Positions 56,804 through 64,000 of a stretch of DNA of 64,000 bases are shown here, piece after piece. The notes under the pieces are model-generated. The model had not been told where the DNA came from, ran no database searches, and worked only from the letters and a program-made list of their open reading frames with translations. The DNA lies in assembly GCA_002368155.1 (NCBI GenBank), contig AP018180.1, forward strand, positions 6,938,561 to 7,002,560, in the 5' to 3' direction. Numbering within the stretch: position 1 is the first letter of the stretch; the number at the start of each line of letters is the position of its first letter. The DNA is from Nostoc carneum NIES-2107. GTDB lineage: Bacteria; Cyanobacteriota; Cyanobacteriia; Cyanobacteriales; Nostocaceae. Made by a program: the position numbers and the translations under genes.

Positions 56804-57319
56804 ATGAGCAAAAACTTCTTAGGATTACTACTAGGCGGAGTGGCTGTTAGCTTGGGGCTTTCCTCTGGGTTAGTTCAAGCACAACAGCAGGTTTCGGATG
56901 CTCAAGTTACAGCAATGGTAGAAGCGCTACGAAAAGCAGCACCGCAAACTGGCAAGCAAAACGATGGACTATATAGTCAATGGCAAGTCAAACCAGAAAC
57001 CCTCAAAGGTTGGGCAAGAACTTGTCTCAAAAAAGAGGTAACACCGACACAGTTTGAAAACAGTCCAGAAACAGCACGCCAAGTTGTCTCCTGTATTACG
57101 CGCCGAGAGTTAAATAACCAATTTCGCACTACTAAAAATAATGAAACTGCGACAGTAAATGGCGTAGCTTGTTGGTGGATGACTGGAAATTACACAGGCT
57201 GTAACAATGGCTTCACTGCTGCTTATGTGAAAAAAGTTTCCCAATTTTATCAGCAAGAACGTGCAAAGCCAGCAGCAAGTCCATCTACAGCGCCAACTAA
57301 GTCAGGGACTTCCAATTAA
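56804..57319 (+). CDS. Secreted conserved-looking protein of unknown function
   Basis: 171 residues. Signal peptide MSKNFLGLLLGGVAVSLGLSS with cleavage likely after VQA (about residue 26). The mature part is helical, with a run of conserved-looking Cys residues (Cys65-, Cys92-, Cys118- and Cys129-type positions, in ARTCLKK, VVSCITRR, VACWWMTG and GCNNGF), so two disulphides in the periplasm are plausible. A Pro/Ser/Thr tail ends the protein. No domain is recognised. Confidence 0.75.
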   Translation: MSKNFLGLLLGGVAVSLGLSSGLVQAQQQVSDAQVTAMVEALRKAAPQTGKQNDGLYSQWQVKPETLKGWARTCLKKEVTPTQFENSPETARQVVSCITRRELNNQFRTTKNNETATVNGVACWWMTGNYTGCNNGFTAAYVKKVSQFYQQERAKPAASPSTAPTKSGTSN

Positions 57320-57427
57320 AAAATTAATCGCTGTGTAAGCACAAGCAAAGGAAAAAGGTGACAGGGAAAAGGTTAAAGGTTAAAGGTTGTCTTTACCTTT
57401 AATTCTTGGCCGATGAATACTTTTTGA

Positions 57428-57488
57428 GGGCACGGCATTTACAATCTTATAGTGTTTCAAATTATCTTATTGGTGCCGTGCCCCTACC
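57428..57488. repeat. Inverted repeat GGGCACGGCA / TGCCGTGCCC
   Basis: Ten-base perfect arms separated by about 40 AT-rich bases, downstream of the secreted protein gene; a dispersed-repeat or terminator-type structure. Confidence 0.6.
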
Positions 57489-57575
57489 CAGTTGTCCGGT
57501 TCTGTTTTTCAATTGGAAAGATTAACCTAGAAACAAAATCCAACCTCAGCACTGTAATTCTGGTTAATTAGGAAA

Positions 57576-58127
57576 TTAGCGCGGATCAATAGCAGGTTTG
57601 GTTTCAACCAAGCGTACTTGATTTTGTTTAACTATTACCGTAATTAATGGTAAAGAACGCCCAGCAGGCCCCTTCACGACTTTACCCAAGGCATCATATT
57701 GAGAGCCGTGACAAGGACAAATAAAGTGATTTTTCTCCTGATTCCACTCAACAGTACAACCCATATGAGTGCAAGTTGGATTGATAGCATATTCTGCAAT
57801 TTGCGGCCCGTCTTTAATAATTAGATAATCAACAGCATTATTGGGCAATCCTTTAACCGGAAAGGGAATACCAGGGGTGGCGGTTGCTAATATTGCATTA
57901 GCCGGAATCAACTTGCCTTGAGTATCTTTAGCCTCAACTCCTGGGAGATAATTTTGACAACGTGAGTTTTGCGGGAACAAAGAACAAAGAGTTTCTAAAT
58001 CAAGTTCATGACTTTGGCTGGGTTTAGGAAAGAGATATAGCAATCCGATTTGATTTGTGAGAAAATACTGAGACGGCAATAAAGTATGATTTATAACAAG
58101 TTTTGAGTTGTAGCGATGTGGATGCAA
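57576..58127 (-). pseudogene. Rieske [2Fe-2S] gene, 3' part, truncated by an IS
   Basis: The frame reads 183 residues from an ATG at 58127, but the first 30 codons (58127 to 58038) lie inside the adjacent IS. The native part runs from about 58037 to the stop at 57576: a domain with CTHMGC and CPCHGS (ligands Cys/His pairs intact), plus a LETLCSLFPQ region with extra cysteines typical of a longer redox protein. Joining it to the sequence beyond the IS (59267-59160) gives one uninterrupted 189-codon frame with a twin-arginine signal. The remaining frame might still be translated from the IS-supplied ATG, but it would lack the export signal. Confidence 0.88.
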
Positions 58128-58607
58128 TTATTAGAAGATTTTATCAGACAAAGCTTGGATAAACGTGAAATTACACGGGCAATGGCAGTCAAAATGCTGC
58201 TGTGTGGATATAAACATAAAGAGATAATGCCAATATTGGGGGTTTCATCAGGCTTTATAAGTACATGGAAAAAAGCATTTTTTCAAAACGGAGTTGAGGG
58301 TTTAAAGTTAGCACATAAAGGCAGCAAGGGATTTTTGGATGCACAACAACATCGGTCTGTCATTGAATGGTTGCAAACCAAGGAGCAATGGACTCTTAAT
58401 GAGTTGGAGTATCAAATTGCATCTAAGTATGGAGTGATATTTGAGTCCAAACAAAGCTACTATGATTTGTTTAAAGAAGCACGTATTAGTTGGAAGAAAG
58501 CTCAAGCTAATAATCCAAAGCATGATCCAGAATTAGTTGCCTTAAAAAAAAAGAAATTAGTAAATTGTTGGAGACGCGAAGAGCCGAAATCGAGTCTGGC
58601 AAACTAG
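58116..58607 (+). CDS. IS630-type transposase, DNA-binding part (first frame)
   Basis: 163 residues. A helix-turn-helix pair is visible: MAVKMLLCGYKHKEIMPILG then VSSGFISTWKKAF (about 28-55), and a second around TLNELEYQIASKYG. The frame passes through an A9 run at 58544-58552 and ends at 58607. In the -1 frame the sequence KKKEISKLLETRRAEI continues into the catalytic ORF. Fused length would be 341 residues. Confidence 0.85.
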   Translation: MWMQLLEDFIRQSLDKREITRAMAVKMLLCGYKHKEIMPILGVSSGFISTWKKAFFQNGVEGLKLAHKGSKGFLDAQQHRSVIEWLQTKEQWTLNELEYQIASKYGVIFESKQSYYDLFKEARISWKKAQANNPKHDPELVALKKKKLVNCWRREEPKSSLAN

Positions 58608-59140
58608 TTGTGTTCATGGTTGATGAATGCCATTTACTCTGGGGAGATATCTGTGGATATATCTGGGGTCAAATGAGTGAGCGCATATTAATTCCAGTTG
58701 TCAATGCTCGTGATAAACAAACATACTTTGGTGCATTAGACTATAAAACAAAGGAATTTCTCACCTATTCTGCCAATAAAGGTAACTCGGAAAACACAAT
58801 TAATTTCTTGGATTATCTTCGTTCACAACGCCCTGGTGCAAAACTTTTAATCATTTGGGATGGAGCTAGTTATCATCGGTCGCAAAAAATCAAAGATTAT
58901 TTAGACTCTTTGAATGCGGATTTAGAAAAAGAAGAATGGGTGATAACTTGTGAAAGATTTGCCCCACATGCACCCCAACAAAATCCTGTAGAAGATATTT
59001 GGTTACAAGGAAAAAGACTGATTCGAGAGTTTTATTTTCTCTGTCATTCTTTTTCTGTTGTTAAGGCCTTATTTGAGTTGTCAGTGCATGGTCAAATTTT
59101 TAACTTCCCTAAGCTTCATGAATATGGTGTTTTCTCATGA
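58565..59140 (+). CDS. IS630-type transposase, DDE part (second frame)
   Basis: 191 residues from an internal TTG, though the frame is open back to the A9 run. The DDE residues lie in MVDECHLLWGD, IIWDGASYHRS and APHAPQQNPVEDIW. It overlaps the first frame by 43 bases and needs a -1 shift to be joined to it. The catalytic triad is intact. Confidence 0.87.
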   Translation: MLETRRAEIESGKLVVFMVDECHLLWGDICGYIWGQMSERILIPVVNARDKQTYFGALDYKTKEFLTYSANKGNSENTINFLDYLRSQRPGAKLLIIWDGASYHRSQKIKDYLDSLNADLEKEEWVITCERFAPHAPQQNPVEDIWLQGKRLIREFYFLCHSFSVVKALFELSVHGQIFNFPKLHEYGVFS

Positions 59141-59159
59141 ATGATTTAGGATTGCTATA

Positions 59160-59267
59160 TCCCCACGCTACTGAGGTCAGGCTACTACCAATTGCATATA
59201 TTAAAAAATTACGTCTTGTTCTGTTATTCGCTACATTTCTTTTATTCTTCAGGGAAGCATCTTTCAT
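59160..59267 (-). pseudogene. Rieske gene, 5' part with Tat signal, separated by the IS
   Basis: From the ATG at 59265-59267 the frame reads MKDASLKNKRNVANN, then the twin-arginine motif TRRNFLIYAIGS and SLTSVAWG (36 codons), reaching the IS target site. Continued across the excised IS, it enters YLFPKPSQ of the 3' part. The segment has no function alone. Confidence 0.87.
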
Positions 59268-59611
59268 AATCTTTTGAAAGAATATAGGAATCCGATTTTA
59301 TTTATGAAAAAAATTAGTGCGGATGCGTTACGCTATCGCTAACGCATCCTACGTGAACTTCAACAATCAAAGACGAGTCCTATATTTCAAATAAGGTTAA
59401 TTATATTGTGTTAAATATTGGCAATAAAAAACAAAAATAAGCATGGAATTGATATAAATATTCACGCTCAAAATATCTATTATTTCTATATAAATTGTAA
59501 TAATTCTTAGTTTATTTGTAGAGATTATAAGTTAACCTAATAAACTGCGATCGCCAACTTGATCTACAAAATACAAATGGCGATCGCAAACCAACCTAAC
59601 CTGATGCCCGA
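59268..59611. other. Intergenic region with a REP palindrome
   Basis: A REP palindrome GATGCGTTA ... TAACGCATC lies at 59322-59348, matching those beside the RAYT gene at 38.5-39.2 kb. Otherwise AT-rich and without a gene. Confidence 0.7.
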
Positions 59612-59770
59612 TTACTTCTTAGCAATTACCCAAATTGCATGGACAATTCCGGGAATATAACCGAAAAAGGTCAAAATAATATTAATCCAAAAATCTTTAC
59701 CTATCCCTACTTGCAAAAACACACCTAAAGGGGGTAAAAAAATCGCGGCGAGAATCCGAATTAAATCCAT
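59612..59770 (-). CDS. YqaE/Pmp3 family small membrane protein
   Basis: 52 residues, too short for many gene finders. Ribosome site AGGAGG lies five bases before the ATG at 59770. The peptide reads MDLIRILAAIFLPPLGVFLQ, then a short polar loop VGIGKDFWINII and a second hydrophobic segment ending GIVHAIWVIAKK. Two membrane helices with a LPPLGVFLQ core are the YqaE/Pmp3/UPF0057 signature. Relatives influence membrane potential and salt stress tolerance; the bacterial role is not established. Confidence 0.93.
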   Translation of the reverse strand: MDLIRILAAIFLPPLGVFLQVGIGKDFWINIILTFFGYIPGIVHAIWVIAKK

Positions 59771-59908
59771 GTAAGCCTCCTGTGAATGTTAATAGTGAGC
59801 AGACATTTAAGTAACAAATTCGCAACTGCTCAGATATCTATTAATATTTCAACGATAACATTAGCCCATTTGTTGCCTAATTCTCGTAATTTGACAACAA
59901 TCTCTACA

Positions 59909-60250
59909 CTAGCCGCCGCTAATTTTGGCTTTATAACCCAGCTTAGTCAAAATTTCGACAATTTTTTGCTTGTGGTCACCTTGAATTTCAATTTCCATTT
60001 CCTTAACTGTGCCACCTGTACCGCATTGAGTTTTTAATTGTTTTACTAAATCATTGAGGGTTTCTGGCTTGGACTGAAAACCACTAATGACAGTCACAGT
60101 TTTACCTTTACGCCCTTTGCGGCTAGCTTGCACTTTCAGATTTTGCTGTTGCGGTGGTAGTTCGGCAATTGGTCTTTCTAAAGCTGGTGAGTCATCGTTG
60201 CCAAATTCACGATAAACGAAGCGCTTGTCTGAAGAATTGGAAGGAGACAT
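59909..60250 (-). CDS. SUI1/eIF1-like translation factor (YciH family)
   Basis: 113 residues. After a disordered N-terminus (1-45), the SUI1 domain shows RKGRKGKTVTVISGFQ (about 44-59), LKTQCGTGGTVK (about 71-82) and a terminal KIVEILTKLGYKAK. Bacterial SUI1 proteins resemble eIF1; their function in translation is not well settled. It lies leftward between the Pmp3-type gene and trpB (divergent from trpB). Confidence 0.9.
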   Translation of the reverse strand: MSPSNSSDKRFVYREFGNDDSPALERPIAELPPQQQNLKVQASRKGRKGKTVTVISGFQSKPETLNDLVKQLKTQCGTGGTVKEMEIEIQGDHKQKIVEILTKLGYKAKISGG

Positions 60251-60468
60251 AAAAAAGATGAAGTATGAGGGATGAAATTACGCGAGATTTAGTATAAATG
60301 CCTTGTACGGCTTGGTAGACATACAGTTAGGCTCAAAATATAAGAAAATTTGCGGTCATCAGCTTTGAGACTTTTGACTTTTAATTACCGCCGAGCGATC
60401 GCACTTCTTATTCTATGCAGCTCAGACTTTATCTATAATAAAGTTCGTTCTGTCGTAGAGATCAGTCC

Positions 60469-61710
60469 GTGACTACCACACCCATATCTCCAAGTTCCCC
60501 ATCTACTGCTTCTGTTCCCGATACACAAGGACGCTTTGGACGCTTTGGCGGTAAGTACGTCCCGGAAACACTGATGCCTGCGCTGGCTGAATTAGAAGCA
60601 GCTTATCAGCAATACCGCAATGACCCTGAGTTTCTCAATGAACTGCAACAGCTGCTGCGAGACTATGTAGGGCGCGCTACACCGTTGTATTTTGCTGAAC
60701 GTTTAACTGCTCATTATGCTCGCCCCGATGGTAGTGGGCCGCAAATTTATTTAAAGCGGGAAGATTTAAACCACACTGGCGCACACAAAATTAATAATGC
60801 CCTGGGTCAAGTGCTGTTGGCAAAGCGCATGGGCAAACGCCGAATTATTGCGGAAACTGGCGCTGGACAACATGGAGTAGCCACGGCAACGGTTTGCGCT
60901 CGGTTTGGGCTGGAATGCATTATTTATATGGGTGTTCACGATATGGAACGCCAAGCTTTGAATGTATTCCGTATGAAATTAATGGGCGCAGAAGTGCGTC
61001 CTGTAGCTGCGGGAACTGGAACCCTCAAGGATGCAACTTCTGAGGCGATTCGGGATTGGGTGACAAATGTAGAAACAACTCACTACATTCTCGGTTCAGT
61101 AGCAGGCCCCCATCCTTACCCGATGATGGTACGTGATTTTCATGCCGTCATTGGTCAAGAAACTCGTGCCCAAGCGCAAGAAAAGTGGGGCGGGTTGCCA
61201 GATATTCTCATGGCTTGTGTAGGTGGTGGTTCCAATGCGATGGGATTATTTTATGAGTTTGTCAATGAATCTTCTGTGCGCTTAATTGGCGTGGAAGCAG
61301 CCGGAGAAGGCGTGAATACCAATAAACACGCTGCCACTTTAACAAAAGGGCAAGTAGGTGTATTGCACGGCGCAATGAGCTATTTGCTGCAAGATGATGA
61401 TGGGCAAGTAATTGAAGCCCACTCAATTAGTGCTGGTTTAGATTATCCCGGAGTAGGGCCAGAACACAGCTATTTGAAAGATACATCTCGCGCCGAATAT
61501 TACAGCGTTACAGATGCCGAAGCCTTAGAAGCATTCCAAAGATTATCTCGCCTGGAAGGAATTATCCCCGCATTAGAAACATCTCATGCGATCGCCTACC
61601 TCGAAACCCTCTGTCCGCAACTCACTGGTAGCCCCCGCATTATAATTAACTGCTCCGGACGCGGTGATAAGGATGTGCAAACTGTAGCGAAGTTTTTAAA
61701 TCCGGCGTAA
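60469..61710 (+). CDS. trpB: Tryptophan synthase beta chain
   Basis: 413 residues beginning at GTG 60469. The TrpB hallmarks are present: [20 protein letters not shown] near the start (quoted in part: [16 protein letters not shown]), the pyridoxal-phosphate lysine in [28 protein letters not shown], and the glycine loop [10 protein letters not shown]. It condenses indole with serine. It is stand-alone, without trpA beside it, as is common in cyanobacteria. The 3' end abuts STRR arrays. The call is secure. Confidence 0.97.
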   Translation: MTTTPISPSSPSTASVPDTQGRFGRFGGKYVPETLMPALAELEAAYQQYRNDPEFLNELQQLLRDYVGRATPLYFAERLTAHYARPDGSGPQIYLKREDLNHTGAHKINNALGQVLLAKRMGKRRIIAETGAGQHGVATATVCARFGLECIIYMGVHDMERQALNVFRMKLMGAEVRPVAAGTGTLKDATSEAIRDWVTNVETTHYILGSVAGPHPYPMMVRDFHAVIGQETRAQAQEKWGGLPDILMACVGGGSNAMGLFYEFVNESSVRLIGVEAAGEGVNTNKHAATLTKGQVGVLHGAMSYLLQDDDGQVIEAHSISAGLDYPGVGPEHSYLKDTSRAEYYSVTDAEALEAFQRLSRLEGIIPALETSHAIAYLETLCPQLTGSPRIIINCSGRGDKDVQTVAKFLNPA

Positions 61711-61712
61711 AT

Positions 61713-61862
61713 GGGCATGGGGCATTGGTAATTGGTAATTGGTAATTGGTAATTGGTAATTGGTAATATCCCCAGTCCCCAGTCCCCAGTCCCCAGTCCC
61801 CAGTCCCCAGTCCCCAGTCCCCAGTCCCCAGTCCCAAGTCCCCAGTCCCCAATCCCCAGTCC
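61713..61862. repeat. Compound STRR array between trpB and the ADP-ribosylglycohydrolase gene
   Basis: Six or so GGTAATT heptamers followed by about 13 CCCCAGT/CCCCAAT heptamers. The array reaches the stop codon of the ADP-ribosylglycohydrolase gene. Confidence 0.92.
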
Positions 61863-62699
61863 CTACCGCCCTACCAAACTCATCAGCTGTTTATCCAATT
61901 CGATGAGATAATCTCTGCCGTAGGTACCATTCTCTAAACCCATCAAGAGATGATGGGGGATGTCTTGTGTGATTTCTTGACTGCAAGAACCAGCCGCGAG
62001 GGCTATTGTGGCGACTGTATCCACATCTCCGGTGAAAGCTATACAGTCCTTTAACAGTTCGCTTATGCTGTCATTTCGCATTACTGCTGTAATTGCCGCT
62101 CTGACGCTCATCCATCCTTTAGACTTAACTGTACCTACCCAACGCTTAGACCATTCTCCAGAAACATAACCTTCGAGAAACTGCCCTAATTTGCGCTTAG
62201 GCCCTAGTTGGTAAATAAAATAATGGGTCATTAACGCGGCGGCAACGGCGGCGTTAATGCCATCTGGTGTATTGTGAGTTAGCGCTGCTTGAATAGTTGC
62301 GGCTTCTATGACTTTTTCTGGTGTAGCAAAAACCCCAATCGGCCCTGCACGCATTGCTGCACCGCTTTTATCGCTATCAGCGTGAATTCTAGCTAGGAAC
62401 TCGCTTCCATCTTGGATACTTTCTAGAAAATCGTAGAAGCGACTAGCATAACCTTTTCTGCGATCGCGTTTAAAGCAGGTCACAAAACTCTCAGCTAAAA
62501 CTTGCGGTGTCCAAGGTGCGCCGGAGACAATCACTTCTGCGATCGCAATGCTCATTTGCGTGTCGTCTGTATAGCTACCAGGATTGAGTCGATGACGAGG
62601 ATGTGTAAAGTATCGACTCAAATCGTTATAAACGCTCATTTCGTTAGCGTATTCAAAGCCTGCACCATAGGCATCGCCAATTGCTAATTCTATGAGCAT
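61863..62699 (-). CDS. ADP-ribosylglycohydrolase family protein
   Basis: 278 residues. Metal/ADP-ribose binding motifs: IGDAYGAGFEYAN near residues 7-19, SYTDDTQMS (about 42-50) and the C-terminal FTGDVDTVATIALA (about 223-236), where the aspartates form the dinuclear Mg site. It cleaves ADP-ribose from proteins or other acceptors, or acts on related substrates. It begins directly at MLIELAIGDAYG, slightly shorter at the N-terminus than many members. A NUDIX hydrolase gene of the ADP-ribose type lies 292 bases upstream on the same strand. Confidence 0.87.
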   Translation of the reverse strand: MLIELAIGDAYGAGFEYANEMSVYNDLSRYFTHPRHRLNPGSYTDDTQMSIAIAEVIVSGAPWTPQVLAESFVTCFKRDRRKGYASRFYDFLESIQDGSEFLARIHADSDKSGAAMRAGPIGVFATPEKVIEAATIQAALTHNTPDGINAAVAAALMTHYFIYQLGPKRKLGQFLEGYVSGEWSKRWVGTVKSKGWMSVRAAITAVMRNDSISELLKDCIAFTGDVDTVATIALAAGSCSQEITQDIPHHLLMGLENGTYGRDYLIELDKQLMSLVGR

Positions 62700-62863
62700 C
62701 TACAAGTTCCCACAATAGCTAAGAGGTTATTTATAAAGCCTAACCCACCATCCATGCGGCGGTGCGTTACGGCTGAATTTCATTGTCTCTGTGTCTCAAA
62801 TCCTTTCATAGCCGTAACACACCCTACTTCTACGAGAATCTACAAGTTCCCACAATAGCTAAA
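62687..62863. repeat. Direct duplication flanking a MITE-like element
   Basis: A roughly 37-base sequence spanning the start codon of the ADP-ribosylglycohydrolase gene (62687-62723, with TACAAGTTCCCACAATAGCT) recurs at 62827-62863 with few changes. Between the copies is a truncated copy (62738-62826) of the element at 40748-40893, including GCGGTGCGTTACGGCT. Confidence 0.8.
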
Positions 62864-62919
62864 GGTTAAAGCTGGGCTTCACCCTGATACGCTAACGCCT
62901 CTACAGGGTGAAATATCTG

Positions 62920-62990
62920 ATGTTTTTCCCAGTCCCCAATCCCTAATCCCCAGTCCCTAATCCCCAGTCCCTAATCCCCAGTCCCCATCC
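62920..62990. repeat. STRR-like CCCCAGTCCCTAAT repeats
   Basis: Three to four 14-base units CCCCAGTCCCTAAT in tandem end at the stop codon of the NUDIX gene. Confidence 0.85.
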
Positions 62991-63539
62991 CTAAACCAAG
63001 TAAGGACGCGCTAACAAAAAGCTAGAGATTGTTTTCGCATCTACTGGTTCACCGTCTAAAAAGGCTTTTTCCAGTTCTTCGGGGGTGTAATAGAGAATTT
63101 CAATATCTTCATCCTCTTCTTTCTGTGGCGGTGTCTCTAACTTTTCCAAATCTCGCGCCAGAAAAGCATAGAGGATTTCATCAGAATAACCAGGAGCCAG
63201 AAAAAACTCTCCTAGTTTGTCCCATTTGTTAGCACGATAACCAGTTTCTTCCTGAATTTCCCGCTGTACTGTTTCTAAGGGATCTTCATTGATTTCTAGA
63301 GTACCAGCCGGAAATTCGATAATTCTGCCTTGAATAGCAAAACGATATTGACGCAACAGAATTAGCTTACCGTCTTGTGTAACTGGCACAGCTAGAGCGC
63401 CACCTGGGTGACGAATACACTCCCATTCTCCCTCCGCTTTGTTGGGTAACCGCAAGCGATTCACTTCAAAATTAAACTTGCGCCCTTTATAAAATAAGCG
63501 TTGTCTCAGCAGCTGCGGTAATTCTCTACCTAATGGCAT
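62991..63539 (-). CDS. NUDIX hydrolase (ADP-ribose pyrophosphatase-like)
   Basis: 182 residues from the ATG at 63539; a further upstream start at 63593 would add 18 residues, and neither has a strong ribosome site. The full Nudix box GX5EX7REUXEEXGU is seen as G-TLEIN-E-DPLETVQ-REIQEETGY (shown in parts; about residues 78-100). The N-terminal half has the FNFEVNRLRLP beta-strand pattern of ADP-ribose pyrophosphatases. It likely hydrolyses ADP-ribose or another nucleoside diphosphate derivative. It lies between folK and the ADP-ribosylglycohydrolase, all leftward. Confidence 0.88.
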   Translation of the reverse strand: MPLGRELPQLLRQRLFYKGRKFNFEVNRLRLPNKAEGEWECIRHPGGALAVPVTQDGKLILLRQYRFAIQGRIIEFPAGTLEINEDPLETVQREIQEETGYRANKWDKLGEFFLAPGYSDEILYAFLARDLEKLETPPQKEEDEDIEILYYTPEELEKAFLDGEPVDAKTISSFLLARPYLV

Positions 63540-63626
63540 AGTATTAGTTGTTGTCTTTCGATACAAAGGCAAATATTCAGACTGGCTGTACAATCCAGAA
63601 GTTCTCTGTGTTTATGGGTGGTAATT

Positions 63627-64000
63627 TTAATTGCCCATGAATAGATGTACATCAGAACAGTCTACATCTTTAACCAGTTCTTTAATCACACATCCGGAAA
63701 CTGGTTCTACCCAATTTGGTGCTATTTCTGCTAAGGGTACTAGTACAAAAGCCCGCTCCCGCATCCGGGGATGGGGAATTTGTAAATTTGGTGTGTGTAA
63801 AATCAAATCATCATACAACAGTAAATCTAAATCTAGGGTGCGGGGGCCCCACCTCTGTTGACGAATACGCCCAAATTTCTGTTCAATTGCTAATAATGTT
63901 TCTAATAATAGATGCGGTAACATGAATATTCGCAGTATTACACAGCCGTTTAAATAATCTGGTTGTGGCGGGCCTACGGCTTTAGTTATATACCAATGGG
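63627..64000 (-). CDS. folK: 2-amino-4-hydroxy-6-hydroxymethyldihydropteridine pyrophosphokinase, C-terminal part
   Basis: Partial: the frame is open to the right edge of the window, so the N-terminus is missing. An internal ATG at 63923 is not the true start, because the residues before it (VGPPQPDYLNGCVIL) are conserved FolK sequence. The family signature RWGPRTLDLDLLLYDD and IPHPRMRERAFVLVPLAEI follow. The enzyme pyrophosphorylates the pterin precursor of folate. It ends 34-88 bases before the NUDIX gene, depending on that gene's start. Confidence 0.95.
   Translation of the reverse strand, partial: HWYITKAVGPPQPDYLNGCVILRIFMLPHLLLETLLAIEQKFGRIRQQRWGPRTLDLDLLLYDDLILHTPNLQIPHPRMRERAFVLVPLAEIAPNWVEPVSGCVIKELVKDVDCSDVHLFMGN

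Larger units (their letters stand above)
58038..59157 (+). mobile_element. IS630-family element inserted in the Rieske gene
   Basis: 1120 bp. Ends are imperfect inverted repeats starting TAGCAATCC (58038) and ending GGATTGCTA (59157); beyond nine matching bases, further matches include TGAGAAAA. Flanking TA at 58036-58037 and 59158-59159 is the target duplication, as expected for IS630. Removing the IS and one TA restores the host reading frame exactly, which fixes the borders independently. It is not related closely in sequence to the IS at 18.5 kb. Confidence 0.93.

Overview
The window looks like chromosome from a filamentous, probably heterocyst-forming (Nostocales-type) cyanobacterium. 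Evidence: the octamer GCGATCGC (HIP1) occurs dozens of times inside and outside genes; heptameric short tandem repeats of the cyanobacterial STRR type (GTAATTG, CCCCAGT, GTCATTT, CAACAGT and relatives) lie between many genes; and the gene set includes an NtcB-like regulator behind a consensus NtcA promoter, a SpeY-like homospermidine enzyme, PEP-CTERM, CHAT and FHA-type secreted proteins. This placement is inferred from gene content; no marker gene was compared.

Layout. 0-7 kb: exopolysaccharide genes (Wzx-like flippase, Wzc-type tyrosine autokinase, polyprenyl-phosphate sugar transferase, UDP-glucose 4-epimerase). 7-17 kb: housekeeping and nitrogen genes (pgsA, Uma2 nuclease, aspartase, DUF362 protein, a possibly frameshifted membrane protein, ppa, panD with a metallo-beta-lactamase-fold protein that has lost its metal ligands, a TrpD-like protein and NtcB). 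17-20.5 kb: HEAT-repeat protein, then a chain of three elements abutting at CTAG sites (an IS630-family IS and two MITEs). 20.4-29 kb: a Tat/lipoprotein Rieske protein and a two-partner secretion pair whose very large exoprotein ends in a CHAT protease domain. 29-42 kb: DhaL, pectate-lyase-3-like protein, orphan CheB with a Cys/His cluster, BASS-family transporter, aldo/keto reductase, aldehyde dehydrogenase, a 42-bp minisatellite, a RAYT transposase with its REP palindromes, SpeY, GNAT and VOC proteins. 42-51 kb: secreted TPR-CHAT protein, PEP-CTERM protein, HAD phosphatase, MtnP, and a family of AGGACTTACGCA-ended repeats. 51-58 kb: P-type cation ATPase, DUF442 phosphatase-like protein, small conserved proteins, GerMN protein. 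57.5-59.3 kb: a second Rieske gene cut in two by a different IS630-family element. 59.6-64 kb: Pmp3-like peptide, SUI1-type factor, trpB, ADP-ribosylglycohydrolase, NUDIX hydrolase, and folK running off the right edge.

Points that stand out: (1) a tpsA-tpsB locus whose roughly 2000-residue FHA/beta-helix/Ig-repeat exoprotein carries a C-terminal caspase-like CHAT domain, with a second exported TPR-CHAT protein 14 kb away; (2) a Rieske gene whose complete pre-insertion reading frame, including a twin-arginine signal, can be rebuilt by removing an IS and one copy of its TA duplication; (3) a textbook NtcA-activated promoter (GTAN8TAC, 22 bases, TAN3T) in front of the NtcB-like gene; (4) both IS630-type transposases need a -1 shift on a run of A; (5) CTAG-targeted element stacking; (6) an inactivated MBL-fold protein co-located with panD.

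No rRNA, tRNA or CRISPR array was recognised. All family assignments are from reading motifs; no database search was run.
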